The notes under the pieces: model-generated
The model's input: only the letters and a program-made list of their open reading frames with translations
The model's database searches: none
Told to the model about the DNA's origin: nothing
In this document: positions 37,597-48,188 of the stretch, in pieces
How the letters are laid out: each line of letters begins with the position of its first letter
How positions within the stretch are numbered: position 1 is the first letter of the stretch
Assembly (NCBI GenBank): GCA_030539165.1
Contig: JAUNSO010000010.1
Coordinates: forward strand, 1 to 64,000
Length of the DNA: 64,000 nucleotides
Source: a bacterium
GTDB lineage: Bacteria; Bacillota; Clostridia; Lachnospirales; Lachnospiraceae
Direction: 5' to 3'
Position numbers and translations under genes: made by a program

Positions 37597-39525
37597 ATGA
37601 CGAAAAAATCATCTATGGGCACCTATGATGCTGACAGTATCACAGTACTGGAAGGTCTGGAAGCAGTCAGAATGCGTCCGGGTATGTACATAGGAAGTGT
37701 TACGACAAAGGGATTAAACCACCTTGTATATGAAATCGTAGATAATTCTGTGGACGAGCATCTGGCGGGGTATTGCGATAAGATCTGGGTGACACTTGAA
37801 AAAGACGGCTCAGCGACAGTAGAGGACAATGGCCGCGGGATTCCTGTAGGAATGCACGAGAAGGGCATGAGTGCAGAACGTCTGGTATTTACGACATTAC
37901 ATGCAGGCGGCAAATTTGATGAATCAGTCTATAAGACAAGCGGAGGACTGCATGGTGTAGGTTCCTCGGTTGTCAATGCATTATCCAATTATCTTGATAT
38001 CCAGGTAAAAAGAGATGGCCTGATCTACCATGACCGTTATAATAAAGGAATACCGGTGATAGAGCTGGAAAACGGTCTGCTTCCGGTGATCGGAAAGAGC
38101 AAGGATACCGGTACGCTGATTAATTTCCTGCCGGATGATACAATATTTGAAAAGACACGGTTCAAAGAAGAGGATATCAAAAGCAGACTGCATGAAACAG
38201 CCTATTTAAATCCTAAGCTTACGATTGTGTTTCAGGATAATCGCCCGGAGGTTCCTGAGTATGAGGAATTTCATGAACCGGAGGGTATCATAGGCTTTGT
38301 CACAGAGATGAACAAGAACAAAGAGACAGTTCATGATGTGGTCTATTTCAGCGGGGAATGTGACGGAATCCATGTAGAAGCGGCATTTCAATATGTAAAT
38401 GAATTTCATGAAAATGTGCTTGGTTTCTGCAATAATATCTATAATGCTGAGGGTGGTACACATCTGACCGGCTTTAAGGCGATGTTTACGAACGTTATGA
38501 ATGCATATGCAAGAGAACTGAATATCCTGAAGGATAAGGATGCAAACTTTACCGGCGCGGATATCCGAAACGGTATGACAGCAGTTGTATCCATCAAACA
38601 TCCGACGCCGAGATTTGAAGGACAGACAAAGACCAAGCTGGACAATCAGGATGCAGCCCGAGCAGTCAGCAAAGTAACCGGTGATGAGATCGTTCTTTAT
38701 TTTGACAGAAATCTGGAGTCACTGAAGGCAGTGCTCGGATGTGCCGAAAAAGCGGCCAAGATCAGAAAGACAGAGGAAAAGGCTAAAACCAATCTTCTTA
38801 CAAAACAAAAGTTTTCTTTTGATTCCAACGGGAAACTGGCAAACTGCGAAAGCAGGGATGCTGATAAATGTGAAATCTTCATAGTAGAGGGAGATTCAGC
38901 CGGCGGCTCAGCGAAAACAGCACGTGACCGTAATTATCAGGCAATCCTGCCGATCAGAGGCAAAATATTAAATGTAGAAAAGGCAAGCATTGATAAGGTA
39001 CTGGCAAATGCAGAGATCAAAACAATGATCAATGCTTTTGGGTGCGGCTTCTCTGAAGGCTACGGAAACGATTTTGATATCACAAAGCTGCGTTATGACA
39101 AAATCATCATTATGGCTGATGCGGATGTGGATGGTGCACATATTTCCACGCTGCTGCTGACATTGTTTTATCGCTTTATGCCGGAGCTGATCTATGAAGG
39201 ACATGTATATATTGCAATGCCTCCATTATACAAGGCTATGCCACAAAGAGGGGCAGAGGAATATCTCTACGATGACAAGGCATTGCTCAAATACCGCAAG
39301 ACCCATAAAGACTTTTCTCTGCAAAGATACAAGGGTCTGGGAGAGATGGATGCGAATCAGCTGTGGGAGACAACATTGAATCCGGAAACCAGAATTCTGA
39401 AAAAGGTAGAGATAGAGGATGCCAGACTGGCATCTAATACCACAGAGATGCTCATGGGAACAGAAGTACCGCCAAGAAAAGAATTTATCTACAGACACGC
39501 ACAGGATGCGGAGCTGGATGTATAA
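37597..39525 (+). CDS. Type II topoisomerase ATPase subunit (ParE/GyrB family)
   Basis: 642 residues. The GHKL ATPase site is seen in EIVDNSVDEHLAGYC, VEDNGRGIPVGMH and SGGLHGVGSSVVNALS. The QTKTKLDN region lies in the transducer. The Toprim domain has FIVEGDSAGGSA and MADADVDGAHI, and LQRYKGLGEMD lies near the C-terminus. It lacks the long insert of proteobacterial GyrB, as normal for Gram-positives. The A subunit 18 bases downstream has no GyrA box, so the pair is more likely topoisomerase IV (parE) than gyrase; a second gyrBA pair would be expected near dnaA. The distinction rests on the partner, hence no symbol. Confidence 0.9.
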   Translation: MTKKSSMGTYDADSITVLEGLEAVRMRPGMYIGSVTTKGLNHLVYEIVDNSVDEHLAGYCDKIWVTLEKDGSATVEDNGRGIPVGMHEKGMSAERLVFTTLHAGGKFDESVYKTSGGLHGVGSSVVNALSNYLDIQVKRDGLIYHDRYNKGIPVIELENGLLPVIGKSKDTGTLINFLPDDTIFEKTRFKEEDIKSRLHETAYLNPKLTIVFQDNRPEVPEYEEFHEPEGIIGFVTEMNKNKETVHDVVYFSGECDGIHVEAAFQYVNEFHENVLGFCNNIYNAEGGTHLTGFKAMFTNVMNAYARELNILKDKDANFTGADIRNGMTAVVSIKHPTPRFEGQTKTKLDNQDAARAVSKVTGDEIVLYFDRNLESLKAVLGCAEKAAKIRKTEEKAKTNLLTKQKFSFDSNGKLANCESRDADKCEIFIVEGDSAGGSAKTARDRNYQAILPIRGKILNVEKASIDKVLANAEIKTMINAFGCGFSEGYGNDFDITKLRYDKIIIMADADVDGAHISTLLLTLFYRFMPELIYEGHVYIAMPPLYKAMPQRGAEEYLYDDKALLKYRKTHKDFSLQRYKGLGEMDANQLWETTLNPETRILKKVEIEDARLASNTTEMLMGTEVPPRKEFIYRHAQDAELDV

Positions 39526-39543
39526 GGGGAGGAATTAGTCATT

Positions 39544-41802
39544 ATGGCTAAGGCAACGGCAGCAAAGGAAGAACAGATTATCAGAACCGAGTTTTCGGAG
39601 GTCATGGAAAAGTCCTATATAGATTATGCAATGAGTGTCATTATAGCCCGTGCCCTGCCGGATGTCAGAGACGGTCTGAAGCCGGTTCAGAGAAGAACGC
39701 TATATGATATGCATGAGCTTGGGATTAAATATGATAAGCCATACAGAAAAAGTGCACGTATTGTCGGTGATACAATGGGTAAGTACCATCCGCATGGTGA
39801 CAGTTCTATCTATGATTCACTGGTAGTGATGTCACAGGATTTTAAGAAGGGACTGCCGCTTGTCGACGGACATGGAAATTTTGGCTCCATCGAGGGAGAC
39901 GGTGCCGCCGCCATGCGTTATACCGAGGCAAGACTGGAAAAGGTCACTCAGTTGGCTTATCTTGCTGATCTGGATAAGGATGTAGTAGATTTTATCCCTA
40001 ATTTTGACGAGACAGAGAAAGAGCCTGAGGTGCTGCCTGTCAGAATTCCCAACCTGCTGATCAACGGAGCAGAGGGAATTGCAGTCGGAATGGCTACGAG
40101 CATACCGCCTCATAATGTATCAGAGGTCATCGATGCGGTAGAAGCCTACATGAAGAATCCAAAGATCACGACCGAGGAACTGATGCAGTATGTTCCGGGA
40201 CCGGACTTTCCGACCGGTGGCATCGTGACGAACAAGGACGAGCTGCTGCAGATCTATGAGACAGGAGTCGGAAAGATCAAGGTGCGCGGTAAGGTCGAGG
40301 TGGAAAACAGCAAAGGCGGCAAAGTCAAGCTGGTCATAACAGAGATTCCGTACCCGATGATTGGTGCCAATATCGGCAAATTTCTGATGGACATCTATAG
40401 TCTGGTAGAAACAAAAAAGACAAATGATATCGTCGATATCTCAAACCAGTCCTCCAAGGATGGAATCAGGATCGTCATAGAGCTGCGCAAGGATGCAGAC
40501 GTAGAGAATATCAAGAATATGCTCTATAAAAAAACCCGTCTTGAGGATACGTTTGGTGTCAATATGCTCGCGGTTGCCGAACAGCGTCCGGAGATCATGG
40601 GAATCAAAGAGATTATCAGACATCATGTGAACTTCCAGCATGAAATTGCTACGAGAAAATACAGAACGTTACTCGCAAAGGAACTGGATAAAAAGGAAAT
40701 ACAGGAAGGGCTGATCAGAGCCTGTGATGTAATAGATGTCATTATTGAGGTGCTGCGTGGATCGAAGAACATCAATGATGCCAGAACATGTCTGACGACA
40801 GGAAAAACAGATAATATAACATTTAAAACAAGACTGCATAAGGGCATGGCAGAAAAGTTCCGCTTTACAGAGAGACAGGCCAATGCAATTTTGGAAATGA
40901 GATTGTATAAGCTGATCGGACTGGAGCTGGAAGCTCTGATGAAGGATCATGATCATACGCTGAAAAACATAGAGACCTACAAGAAGCTGCTGACAGATGA
41001 AAAAGCAATGGACAAGAGCATTATCAATGAGCTGGAGGGCTTTAAAAAGGAGTTTGGACGCCCTCGCAGGACTTTGATTGAAAATTCTGAAGAGGTGGTA
41101 TTTGAGGAAAAGAAGCAGGAAGAAATGGAAGTCATGTTCCTCATGGACCGGTTTGGATATGCAAAAACAATTGATCTGCAGACCTACGAACGCAATAAAG
41201 AAGCAGCGGACGCAGAGTATAAATACAGATTCAAATGTATGAATACCGGAAAGGTATGTATCTTTACCGACAAAGGCCAGATGCACTCAATCAAGGTTCT
41301 GGATCTGCCTGCCGGTAAACTGAGGGATAAAGGAACACCTGTTGATAATATCAGCAATTATGACAGTAAAACAGAACAGATGCTGTATATTGATGATATG
41401 CAGGCACTGACCGGCAAAACGATGATATTTGCCACAGCGAAATCTATGCTGAAACAGGTTTCAGGAAGTGAATTCGATGTGGCCAAAAGAACAGTGGCAG
41501 CCACAAATCTGATGGAGAACGATAAGCTGCTGCTCGTAGAGGCTGTGAACGATCAAAAGAATATTGTTCTGCAGACGGCGGATGGTCTGTTTTTGAAGTT
41601 TACCATCGAAGAAATACCTGAAAAGAAGAAGGGTGCTGTAGGCGTTCGCGGAATGAAGTTAGCAGAACAGGATCATGTTACGGATATCTATCTGCTGCAG
41701 AATGGTGTGGAACAGCTTGCGGAATACAGAAGCAAAAAAATAGAACTGAACAAATTAAAACTCGGCAAGAGAGACAGCAAGGGAGTTAAAGTCCGCATAT
41801 GA
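39544..41802 (+). CDS. Type II topoisomerase cleavage subunit, ParC-like (no GyrA box)
   Basis: 752 residues. It has the DNA-cleaving winged helix with catalytic Y126 ([11 protein letters not shown]), the quinolone-region sequence [16 protein letters not shown] (the usual Ser and Asp positions are retained) and the conserved [16 protein letters not shown]. The C-terminal beta-pinwheel begins near residue 525. The QRRGGKG box that lets gyrase wrap DNA and introduce negative supercoils is not found anywhere in the C-terminal domain. This argues for a decatenase (topoisomerase IV, ParC) role. Its stop overlaps the rsmD start (ATGA). Biochemical role is inferred. Confidence 0.9.
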   Translation: MAKATAAKEEQIIRTEFSEVMEKSYIDYAMSVIIARALPDVRDGLKPVQRRTLYDMHELGIKYDKPYRKSARIVGDTMGKYHPHGDSSIYDSLVVMSQDFKKGLPLVDGHGNFGSIEGDGAAAMRYTEARLEKVTQLAYLADLDKDVVDFIPNFDETEKEPEVLPVRIPNLLINGAEGIAVGMATSIPPHNVSEVIDAVEAYMKNPKITTEELMQYVPGPDFPTGGIVTNKDELLQIYETGVGKIKVRGKVEVENSKGGKVKLVITEIPYPMIGANIGKFLMDIYSLVETKKTNDIVDISNQSSKDGIRIVIELRKDADVENIKNMLYKKTRLEDTFGVNMLAVAEQRPEIMGIKEIIRHHVNFQHEIATRKYRTLLAKELDKKEIQEGLIRACDVIDVIIEVLRGSKNINDARTCLTTGKTDNITFKTRLHKGMAEKFRFTERQANAILEMRLYKLIGLELEALMKDHDHTLKNIETYKKLLTDEKAMDKSIINELEGFKKEFGRPRRTLIENSEEVVFEEKKQEEMEVMFLMDRFGYAKTIDLQTYERNKEAADAEYKYRFKCMNTGKVCIFTDKGQMHSIKVLDLPAGKLRDKGTPVDNISNYDSKTEQMLYIDDMQALTGKTMIFATAKSMLKQVSGSEFDVAKRTVAATNLMENDKLLLVEAVNDQKNIVLQTADGLFLKFTIEEIPEKKKGAVGVRGMKLAEQDHVTDIYLLQNGVEQLAEYRSKKIELNKLKLGKRDSKGVKVRI

Positions 41803-42359
41803 GAGTGATTGCAGGAACAGCCAGAAGTCTGCCTTTAAAGACACCGGCAGGTAATGATACAAGACCAACTTCAGATAAGACAAAGGAAACCCTGTTTAAT
41901 GTGTTGATGCCATGTATAGCAGATGCAGATTTTCTGGATTTATATGCCGGAAGCGGAGGCATCGGAATCGAAGCACTCAGCAGAGGAGCCGCATCAGCCT
42001 GTTTTGTGGAAAAGGGAAGAGAAGCACTGAAATGTATAGAGGATAATCTGAAGTTTACCAAATTTGCAGATCGTGCTCTTGTCATGAAATGTGATGTACT
42101 GATGGCACTCAGACAGTTGGAAGGAAAACGCGTGTTTGACATTGTCTTTATGGATCCGCCATATCATGAACAGCACGAGGAGCATGTGCTGGAATATTTA
42201 TCGTCCTCCTCTCTGATTAGCGAAGACTCTGTCATTGTCGTGGAGGCATCTAAGGAAACGTCTTTTGACTATTTAGAGGATATGGGATATCATATCATCA
42301 AGCAAAAGGAATATAAGACAAATAAACATGTATGGATAGAAAAGGAGGCATCCTTATGA
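41799..42359 (+). CDS. rsmD: 16S rRNA (guanine(966)-N(2))-methyltransferase RsmD
   Basis: 186 residues. It begins [34 protein letters not shown], the RsmD signature. The SAM site is [18 protein letters not shown] and the catalytic motif is MDPPYHE. It overlaps the topoisomerase gene by 4 bases and coaD by 4 bases, so translation is coupled. The rsmD-coaD-ylbJ order matches ylbH-ylbI-ylbJ of Bacillus. Confidence 0.96.
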   Translation: MRVIAGTARSLPLKTPAGNDTRPTSDKTKETLFNVLMPCIADADFLDLYAGSGGIGIEALSRGAASACFVEKGREALKCIEDNLKFTKFADRALVMKCDVLMALRQLEGKRVFDIVFMDPPYHEQHEEHVLEYLSSSSLISEDSVIVVEASKETSFDYLEDMGYHIIKQKEYKTNKHVWIEKEASL

Positions 42360-42853
42360 AAACAGCAATCTACCCCGGCAGTTTTGATCCGGTCACATAT
42401 GGTCATCTGGATGTCATTCAGCGAGCCTCTAAAATATTCGATGAATTAACCGTCAGTGTACTGAACAACAAAACAAAATCTCCATTGTTTTCCGTTGAGG
42501 AACGTGTTAATATATTAAAAGAAGTGACTAAGGACATACCAAATGTCAAAATTGCCTCCTATGAAGGACTGCTCGTTGACTATGCAAAGCAGTCAGGCGC
42601 TTCTGTCATCATAAGAGGTTTAAGAGCCATTACTGACTTTGAATATGAACTGCAGCTGGCACAGACCAATCATAAGCTGTCGCCTACGGTGGACACCATA
42701 TTTCTGACGACTGGACTGGAGTATGCTTATCTGAGCTCTCATACAGTTAAGGAAGTGGCAGCATTTGGCGGTGATATATCTCAATTTGTACCGGATTATG
42801 TGGCAGGAAAGATCTTTGAGAAATATAAAATGCTTAAGGAGAGAACAGAATGA
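42356..42853 (+). CDS. coaD: Phosphopantetheine adenylyltransferase
   Basis: 165 residues from the ATG at 42356, with AAAGGAGG upstream. It makes dephospho-CoA, the penultimate step of coenzyme A synthesis. The nucleotidyltransferase motif is [16 protein letters not shown] (HxGH type, here YGHL), with [14 protein letters not shown] and the C-terminal [16 protein letters not shown]. It overlaps both neighbours by 4 bases. Confidence 0.98.
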   Translation: MKTAIYPGSFDPVTYGHLDVIQRASKIFDELTVSVLNNKTKSPLFSVEERVNILKEVTKDIPNVKIASYEGLLVDYAKQSGASVIIRGLRAITDFEYELQLAQTNHKLSPTVDTIFLTTGLEYAYLSSHTVKEVAAFGGDISQFVPDYVAGKIFEKYKMLKERTE

Positions 42854-43524
42854 GCAGTCGCATCGAACAAATCATCGAAGAAATGGAAGAATATATAGAC
42901 AGCTGTAAGTATCAGCCGCTTTCCAATACAAAGATTGTCGTGGAGAAGGAGCAGATAGATGAACTGCTGCGCGAGCTTCGGATGAAGACGCCTGATGAAA
43001 TCAAAAGATACCAGAAGATCATCAGCAACAAAGAAGCGATTCTAAAGGATGCAAAGGAAAAAGCAGATGCACTGATTAATACAGCCCAGATCCAGACAGA
43101 TCATATGATCAATGAACATGAGATCATGCAGCAGGCATATGAGCAGGCAAATGAAGTTGTGGTACAGGCTGCTTCGCAGGCACAGCAGATCATTGATAAT
43201 GCTACGATTGAAGCAAATGAAGTAAAGGCATCCGCCATGAAGTATATGGATGATATGCTTGCTGAACTGCAGAATATCATTACGCATGCCATAGATACAG
43301 CAGAGGCAAAATACGGCGGATTGGTTACACAGCTGAAGGAATGTGAATCCGTGATCACTGCAAACCGTTCTGAGTTGTATCCGCAGGTCGGACTGGAACA
43401 GGATCTTGCAGAAACAGGCGGTATGCCGTCTGCTGAGAGTATCATAGCAAACACTGATACCTCAGCCAGAGCCAATACAGGTGCTGCAGGAGACGGAATC
43501 AATCTGGACATGCTGACAAAATAA
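42850..43524 (+). CDS. Coiled-coil protein, DivIVA/ATP-synthase-subunit-like, function unknown
   Basis: 224 residues. The first 150 form a long charged coiled coil rich in Glu, Gln, Ala and Lys ([37 protein letters not shown]), a pattern seen in proteins loosely annotated as ATPase or V-type ATPase subunit H-like in Lachnospiraceae. The last 60 residues are low-complexity and polar, probably disordered. No nucleotide-binding motif exists, so the ATPase name would be wrong. The start overlaps coaD by ATGA. The 3' end overlaps the convergent ylbJ gene by 63 bases. Confidence 0.75.
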   Translation: MSSRIEQIIEEMEEYIDSCKYQPLSNTKIVVEKEQIDELLRELRMKTPDEIKRYQKIISNKEAILKDAKEKADALINTAQIQTDHMINEHEIMQQAYEQANEVVVQAASQAQQIIDNATIEANEVKASAMKYMDDMLAELQNIITHAIDTAEAKYGGLVTQLKECESVITANRSELYPQVGLEQDLAETGGMPSAESIIANTDTSARANTGAAGDGINLDMLTK

Positions 43525-44391
43525 CAGATATGCCATGATTCCTGTTAACAGAGCGATGATACATTTTGACAGACAGTAATATCGTATGGAAAGACCGGAG
43601 TCTTTGATCATACTGTTTGTCTGACAGATGCAGGAGATCCCTCCGAAACTGACTATGGTCAATGAGAGAACAATCTGATAAGAATGATTAAGGGTGGAAT
43701 CAGTGATGAAACTGATTCCATTTGTGATTTCCAAGGCTCCGGATAAGCAAAGACAAAGTAGATTACACCCTTGAGGAAGGAAAAGGATCATAAATTCCGA
43801 CAGTATGGAAAATAATATGATATATCCGCCAAGCTTTGTGATTGCCAGAAACGAATCCATAATACTCTGATCCAGAGAAGGGCGGGAAACGGCTTCTGAT
43901 CGTAAAGCATGACAATCAGAGGATAAAACAGGCCTGATATATAGAATACTAAGGAGTGCATAGACCAAAAGCGGCACGTAGATACAAAGAAGACAAAGTA
44001 CCTTTGAATCATATGCCTTCAGTGAAGAGTAAATCACATAACCACTGATAAAGGCAGGACCGGCCAGATTACATAGCGGCAGCAAGTAAGTGCCCATAGA
44101 CAGCGTAATCTGATGCCTTTTTACCAGATCTGCACAAAGCTTTGCACCCATGGGATATCCGCAAATCAGACCGAGCAGGGCAAACAGCTCCGCAGGTATG
44201 CCGTGAGCGGTATGAGCGTTATGATAAGACATGAGCAGACTGGTCAATATCATGTAAGGCAGTAAGGTCGGAAGAACGGTATGAAACCACAATAAAAGAC
44301 CATTCAGAGCACCATGCAGGGCGGTCTTTGGGAATATAGCCAGTATACTAAGTAGAACGATCAGAAGAATAGAAGCTATGATATTTTTCAT
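43462..44391 (-). CDS. YlbJ-like sporulation integral membrane protein
   Basis: 309 residues from the ATG at 44389-44391; a TTG 27 bases upstream is also in frame. It has about eight membrane helices in the nucleoside-recognition (Gate) domain arrangement. The motif LLGLICGYPMGAKLCADLVK is characteristic of YlbJ, which is needed for spore heat resistance in Bacillus. Neighbouring rsmD-coaD supports the assignment, although here the gene is on the opposite strand. No clear ribosome binding site is seen; CATAGAAT 15 bases before the ATG resembles the sigma-E -10 consensus, which would give an almost leaderless message. The 3' end overlaps the coiled-coil gene. Confidence 0.78.
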   Translation of the reverse strand: MKNIIASILLIVLLSILAIFPKTALHGALNGLLLWFHTVLPTLLPYMILTSLLMSYHNAHTAHGIPAELFALLGLICGYPMGAKLCADLVKRHQITLSMGTYLLPLCNLAGPAFISGYVIYSSLKAYDSKVLCLLCIYVPLLVYALLSILYIRPVLSSDCHALRSEAVSRPSLDQSIMDSFLAITKLGGYIILFSILSEFMILFLPQGCNLLCLCLSGALEITNGISFITDSTLNHSYQIVLSLTIVSFGGISCICQTNSMIKDSGLSIRYYCLSKCIIALLTGIMAYLLFCQHVQIDSVSCSTCIGSG

Positions 44392-44502
44392 ATTATATTC
44401 TATGGCAGAATGAGCCAATCATAACTTGATTTTTGTATATAACTATGGGAAAATACTTATATCAGAATGAATATGATATCAGGCAGGATGGGAGAGATGA
44501 AA

Positions 44503-45957
44503 ATGGCAGTATTAGATGATTTACAACCCAGAGAAGTGTTTCATTACTTTGAAGAAATATGCGGGATACCTCATGGATCGGGCAATACAGCAGCAATCAG
44601 CCAGTATTGTGTGGATTTTGCAATCAGGCATCAGCTGGAGTATATACAGGACGGAAAAGGAAATGTGATTATTAAAAAGCAGGCGAGCAAGGGTTATGAG
44701 GACTCGGCACCGATCATACTGCAGGGTCATATGGATATGGTCTGTGAAAAGAACTTTGACTATGACGGCAGGTTTGATTTTAGTAAGGACGGGTTAAAGC
44801 TGGCCATTATGGATGATTACATCTATGCGAAGGGAACAACACTTGGCGCAGATGACGGAATCGCGGTTGCCTACTGTCTTGCGATTTTAGCAGACGAATC
44901 ACTGGAGCATCCGCCACTTGAGGTTGTCCTGACTGTGGATGAAGAGATAGGGATGCTGGGAATCGAAGCACTGGATGTATCCCCTTTAAAAGCAAAGAGA
45001 ATGATCAATATTGACAATGAAAATGATGGAGAACTGCTGATCAGTTCTGCGGGTGGTATGGCAGTCAAGTGTTCTATTCCTGTCAGATATGTGACGAAAA
45101 AAGGAAGTAAATATACGATCGTCCTATGTGGACTGGCAGGAGGTCACTCAGGTACTGAGATCGACAAATACAGAGGCAATGCAAATCTGCTGATGGGAAG
45201 ACTGCTTCATTTTATCGGGAAGAATATCAGGTTTGATCTTTGTTACCTGAAAGGCGGTCTGCAGGATAATGCCATACCCCGTGAGGCAAAAGCAGAAATA
45301 CTGGTGCATGAAAAGGATGCTTATCAGTTTGAGGAACTGATTGCGCAGTTTGAACAGACCATTCAGAAAGAATACCGTATCATTGAGAAAAATATCAATA
45401 TTTACTGCGAGGATAAGGGAACCTCTGAGGAACAGGTGCTGACACCCAAAACAAAGGAAAGAGTCATATTTCTGCTGATGACGATACCGGATGGAGTACA
45501 GAAGATGAGTCCGGAAACGGACAATCTGGTGCAGACCTCTTCCAATGCAGGTATTATGAGACTGAAGGAAAACTGTTTCGTGCTGCAGATCCATATCAGA
45601 AGCTCTGTTTCTTCGGAAAAATATGCATTAAGTGACAAATTAAAGTATCTGACGGAGACAATAGGCGGCACGTATACGACGGATGGTGACTTTCCGGCAT
45701 GGGAGTATTCACCGAAGTCAGAACTGCGGGATATTATGTTTAAAACTTATCAGAAGTGTTTTGGATGTAATCCTAGACTGTCCGGTATTCATGCAGGTCT
45801 GGAATGCGGATCCGCTTACAGTAAGATAGAAGGAATTGATATCGTATCCTTTGGTCCTGAGATCCAGAATATCCATACACCGAAGGAGAAACTCAGTATT
45901 GTATCAACCCAGAAATCCTGGGAATATCTGCTGACGGTCTTAAAAAACTGTAAATAG
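44503..45957 (+). CDS. pepD: Aminoacyl-histidine dipeptidase (PepD, M20 family)
   Basis: 484 residues from the ATG at 44503, which has GGAGAG 6 bases upstream; ATGs at 44467 and 44497 are poorly placed. It cleaves Xaa-His dipeptides such as carnosine and some other dipeptides. Metal-site motifs are LQGHMDMVCEKN, LGADDGIAVAY, TVDEEIGMLG and the C-terminal HAGLECG. The central dimerisation/lid domain spans about 205-390. No signal peptide, so cytosolic. Confidence 0.95.
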   Translation: MAVLDDLQPREVFHYFEEICGIPHGSGNTAAISQYCVDFAIRHQLEYIQDGKGNVIIKKQASKGYEDSAPIILQGHMDMVCEKNFDYDGRFDFSKDGLKLAIMDDYIYAKGTTLGADDGIAVAYCLAILADESLEHPPLEVVLTVDEEIGMLGIEALDVSPLKAKRMINIDNENDGELLISSAGGMAVKCSIPVRYVTKKGSKYTIVLCGLAGGHSGTEIDKYRGNANLLMGRLLHFIGKNIRFDLCYLKGGLQDNAIPREAKAEILVHEKDAYQFEELIAQFEQTIQKEYRIIEKNINIYCEDKGTSEEQVLTPKTKERVIFLLMTIPDGVQKMSPETDNLVQTSSNAGIMRLKENCFVLQIHIRSSVSSEKYALSDKLKYLTETIGGTYTTDGDFPAWEYSPKSELRDIMFKTYQKCFGCNPRLSGIHAGLECGSAYSKIEGIDIVSFGPEIQNIHTPKEKLSIVSTQKSWEYLLTVLKNCK

Positions 45958-46007
45958 TCAGGACGCATCCGGCATATGATTTACAGATATGTTTTTTGAG
46001 GATGCAT

Positions 46008-46694
46008 ATGACTGCTGTCAGGGAAACGCTTGTAGGATTACTGATTTTACTCATGCTATGTTCTATGATTGTTTTATTAAGAAATGCCATTCTGCACTAT
46101 GCGGCAGATCATTCAGAAATGCTCCCGGATCCGGAAGAACTGGATTCTTTCAGGGAGGGAGCTTATCTGACCGATGACAGAATGGAATATCTGCTGACAG
46201 ATGCAGTTTATTTTCCGGTCCCGGAGTCACGCATCAGCCCGGAGGCGACAGTTTCCTATGAAAACTCATGGATGTTCGAGAGAACATTTGGTGGGAAAAG
46301 GGGACATGAAGGCTGTGATCTGATGGGAGATCTGGATCAGAGAGGCTATTATCCTGTCGTCAGCATCAGCTCCGGTGTCGTTGAGAAAATAGGATGGCTG
46401 AGACAGGGCGGAAACAGGATCGGAATCAGAAGCCCCGGAGGCTGTTATTTTTACTACGCACACTTGTATTCCTATGCAGACGGACTGGAGGAAGGAAGCA
46501 GTGTCAGCGCCGGAGAACTGATCGGTTACATGGGAGACAGCGGTTACAGCGATACCGTAGGAACTGTCGGCCACTTTTCTGTACATTTACATCTTGGAAT
46601 TTATATAGATGATGAGAACGGAGAGGAGATGAGTCTGAATCCGTATCCATTATTAAAAAAACTGGAGAACCATAAGCTGAAGTATGTCTACTAA
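46008..46694 (+). CDS. M23 family metallopeptidase, membrane-anchored
   Basis: 228 residues from the ATG at 46008, six bases after GAGG; upstream TTG and ATG codons in frame are less well placed. A hydrophobic helix (LVGLLILLMLCSMIVLL) serves as anchor or signal. The LytM/M23 domain follows: GHEGCDLMGD supplies the first His and Asp zinc ligands, and HLHLGIY supplies the HxH. Such enzymes cut peptide cross-bridges in peptidoglycan or regulate other wall hydrolases. All zinc ligands are present, so activity is likely. Its substrate is unknown. Confidence 0.88.
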   Translation: MTAVRETLVGLLILLMLCSMIVLLRNAILHYAADHSEMLPDPEELDSFREGAYLTDDRMEYLLTDAVYFPVPESRISPEATVSYENSWMFERTFGGKRGHEGCDLMGDLDQRGYYPVVSISSGVVEKIGWLRQGGNRIGIRSPGGCYFYYAHLYSYADGLEEGSSVSAGELIGYMGDSGYSDTVGTVGHFSVHLHLGIYIDDENGEEMSLNPYPLLKKLENHKLKYVY

Positions 46695-46748
46695 TGCATC
46701 TCTGAGTGTGATATACTAAATCATAGATCAGCAATCAAGGGGATGGAT

Positions 46749-48164
46749 ATGATCAGATTACCCGATACATTTTGCAAGGAAATGAAGGAACTGCTGGATA
46801 CAGAATACGAAGATTACATCCTGTCCTTTGAAAAGCCGCGTCATTACGGACTGCGTATCAATACCACAAAGCTGTCAAAGGAACAGTTTGAACAAATCGT
46901 ACCATTTCAGGTGAAGGAGATCCCTTTCATTTCAAACGGTTTTTATTATCAGGAAAATGATGAGCCCGCAAAGCATCCGTTTTATTATGCAGGGCTTTAT
47001 TATTTACAGGAACCAAGTGCCATGACACCGGCAGAGTTATTGCCGGTAGAGCAAGGAGACTGTGTACTGGATCTGTGTGCAGCACCGGGCGGAAAGGCAA
47101 CCCAGCTTGCTGCAAAGTTAAATGGCACAGGTGTGCTTCTGGCAAATGATATCAGTGTATCCAGAGCAAGAGGTTTGTTAAAGAATATAGAGTTAAACGG
47201 AGTTCCAAACTGTTACGTGACTGCAGAAGCGCCTGAAAAGCTGGCCAGACAATATCCGGAATGCTTTGATAAGATACTGGTGGATGCACCGTGCTCCGGC
47301 GAAGGAATGTTTCGCAAGGAACCGTCACTGATTAGGAGCTGGATAGAAAGAGGCCCTGCAGTCTATCATGAAATGCAAACAGAAATTCTGGATGCTGCAG
47401 TGAAAATGCTGCGTCCGGGAGGTCTGCTGCTATATTCGACCTGTACGTTTTCAAAGACAGAGGATGAAGAAACGGTTGCATATTTGCTGCAAAGGTATCC
47501 GGAGCTCATACTGAAGGAGCTGCCTCATCCGGCAGGCTTTCAAAATGGTCTGCCGCCATATGGACAGTGTATCAGGATCTACCCTCATCGTGTAGAGGGA
47601 GAAGGTCATTTTCTGGCACTTCTGCAAAAGGAACCGGCGGCGCAGGAATCGTTGAACGGATCAGACAGCAGAAAAGAGAAGCGTTCCGAAAAGAGAAATC
47701 ATAGTATGATATCCAAGGATATTATGAAGGCTCTGGATGCATTTATGCAGACCATTCATTCGCCTGTACTGCATAAAATGCTGTCGGAGCAAGAACTGCT
47801 TTTCAAAGATGAGAATGTGTATTTGTTACCGGCAGGTCTGAAATACAAAAGCAATCTCAGGTATCTTCGTACAGGACTGTTACTAGGCAGTATGGATCGA
47901 AACGGCAGATGGGAACCGAGTCAGGCACTGGCGATGTATTTGAATGGTCATGAATATGAAAACTGTCTTTCACTCAAAGCTGATGATATAAATGTCATTA
48001 AATATTTAAAGGGAGAGACCATTCTGCTGCAGGATGCATTTCAGATACACGATCAAAAAGCACCTGTACTGGTTTGTGTGGAGGATTATCCGCTGGGCTG
48101 GGGCAGACTGAATCAACATATGCTCAAAAACAAATATGCAGCCGGATGGCGCATGCAGTCATAA
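46749..48164 (+). CDS. RsmF/NOL1 family rRNA cytosine-C5 methyltransferase
   Basis: 471 residues from the ATG at 46749 (AAGGGG upstream). The SAM-binding motif is LDLCAAPGGKATQLAAKL. The two catalytic cysteines lie in DAPCSGEGMFRKE and YSTCTFSKTEDEE, as in the NOP2/RsmB/RsmF family. The C-terminal 150 residues include the RsmF-type extension (GWGRLNQHMLKNKYAAGWR). It methylates a cytosine in 16S rRNA or possibly tRNA; the exact position cannot be assigned from this sequence. GGEGMFRK is the RsmF rather than RsmB version. Confidence 0.92.
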   Translation: MIRLPDTFCKEMKELLDTEYEDYILSFEKPRHYGLRINTTKLSKEQFEQIVPFQVKEIPFISNGFYYQENDEPAKHPFYYAGLYYLQEPSAMTPAELLPVEQGDCVLDLCAAPGGKATQLAAKLNGTGVLLANDISVSRARGLLKNIELNGVPNCYVTAEAPEKLARQYPECFDKILVDAPCSGEGMFRKEPSLIRSWIERGPAVYHEMQTEILDAAVKMLRPGGLLLYSTCTFSKTEDEETVAYLLQRYPELILKELPHPAGFQNGLPPYGQCIRIYPHRVEGEGHFLALLQKEPAAQESLNGSDSRKEKRSEKRNHSMISKDIMKALDAFMQTIHSPVLHKMLSEQELLFKDENVYLLPAGLKYKSNLRYLRTGLLLGSMDRNGRWEPSQALAMYLNGHEYENCLSLKADDINVIKYLKGETILLQDAFQIHDQKAPVLVCVEDYPLGWGRLNQHMLKNKYAAGWRMQS

Positions 48165-48188
48165 AATAAAGAACATAAGGGGAAGAAA

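Noticed and set aside
40669..41286. 205-codon minus-strand open frame inside the ParC-like gene
   Set aside because: Lies wholly opposite a well-supported gene, Phe/Leu/Cys-rich, with no start signal.
37597..41802. Calling the topoisomerase pair gyrB-gyrA
   Set aside because: The GyrA box is missing from the cleavage subunit, so gyrase symbols were not given.
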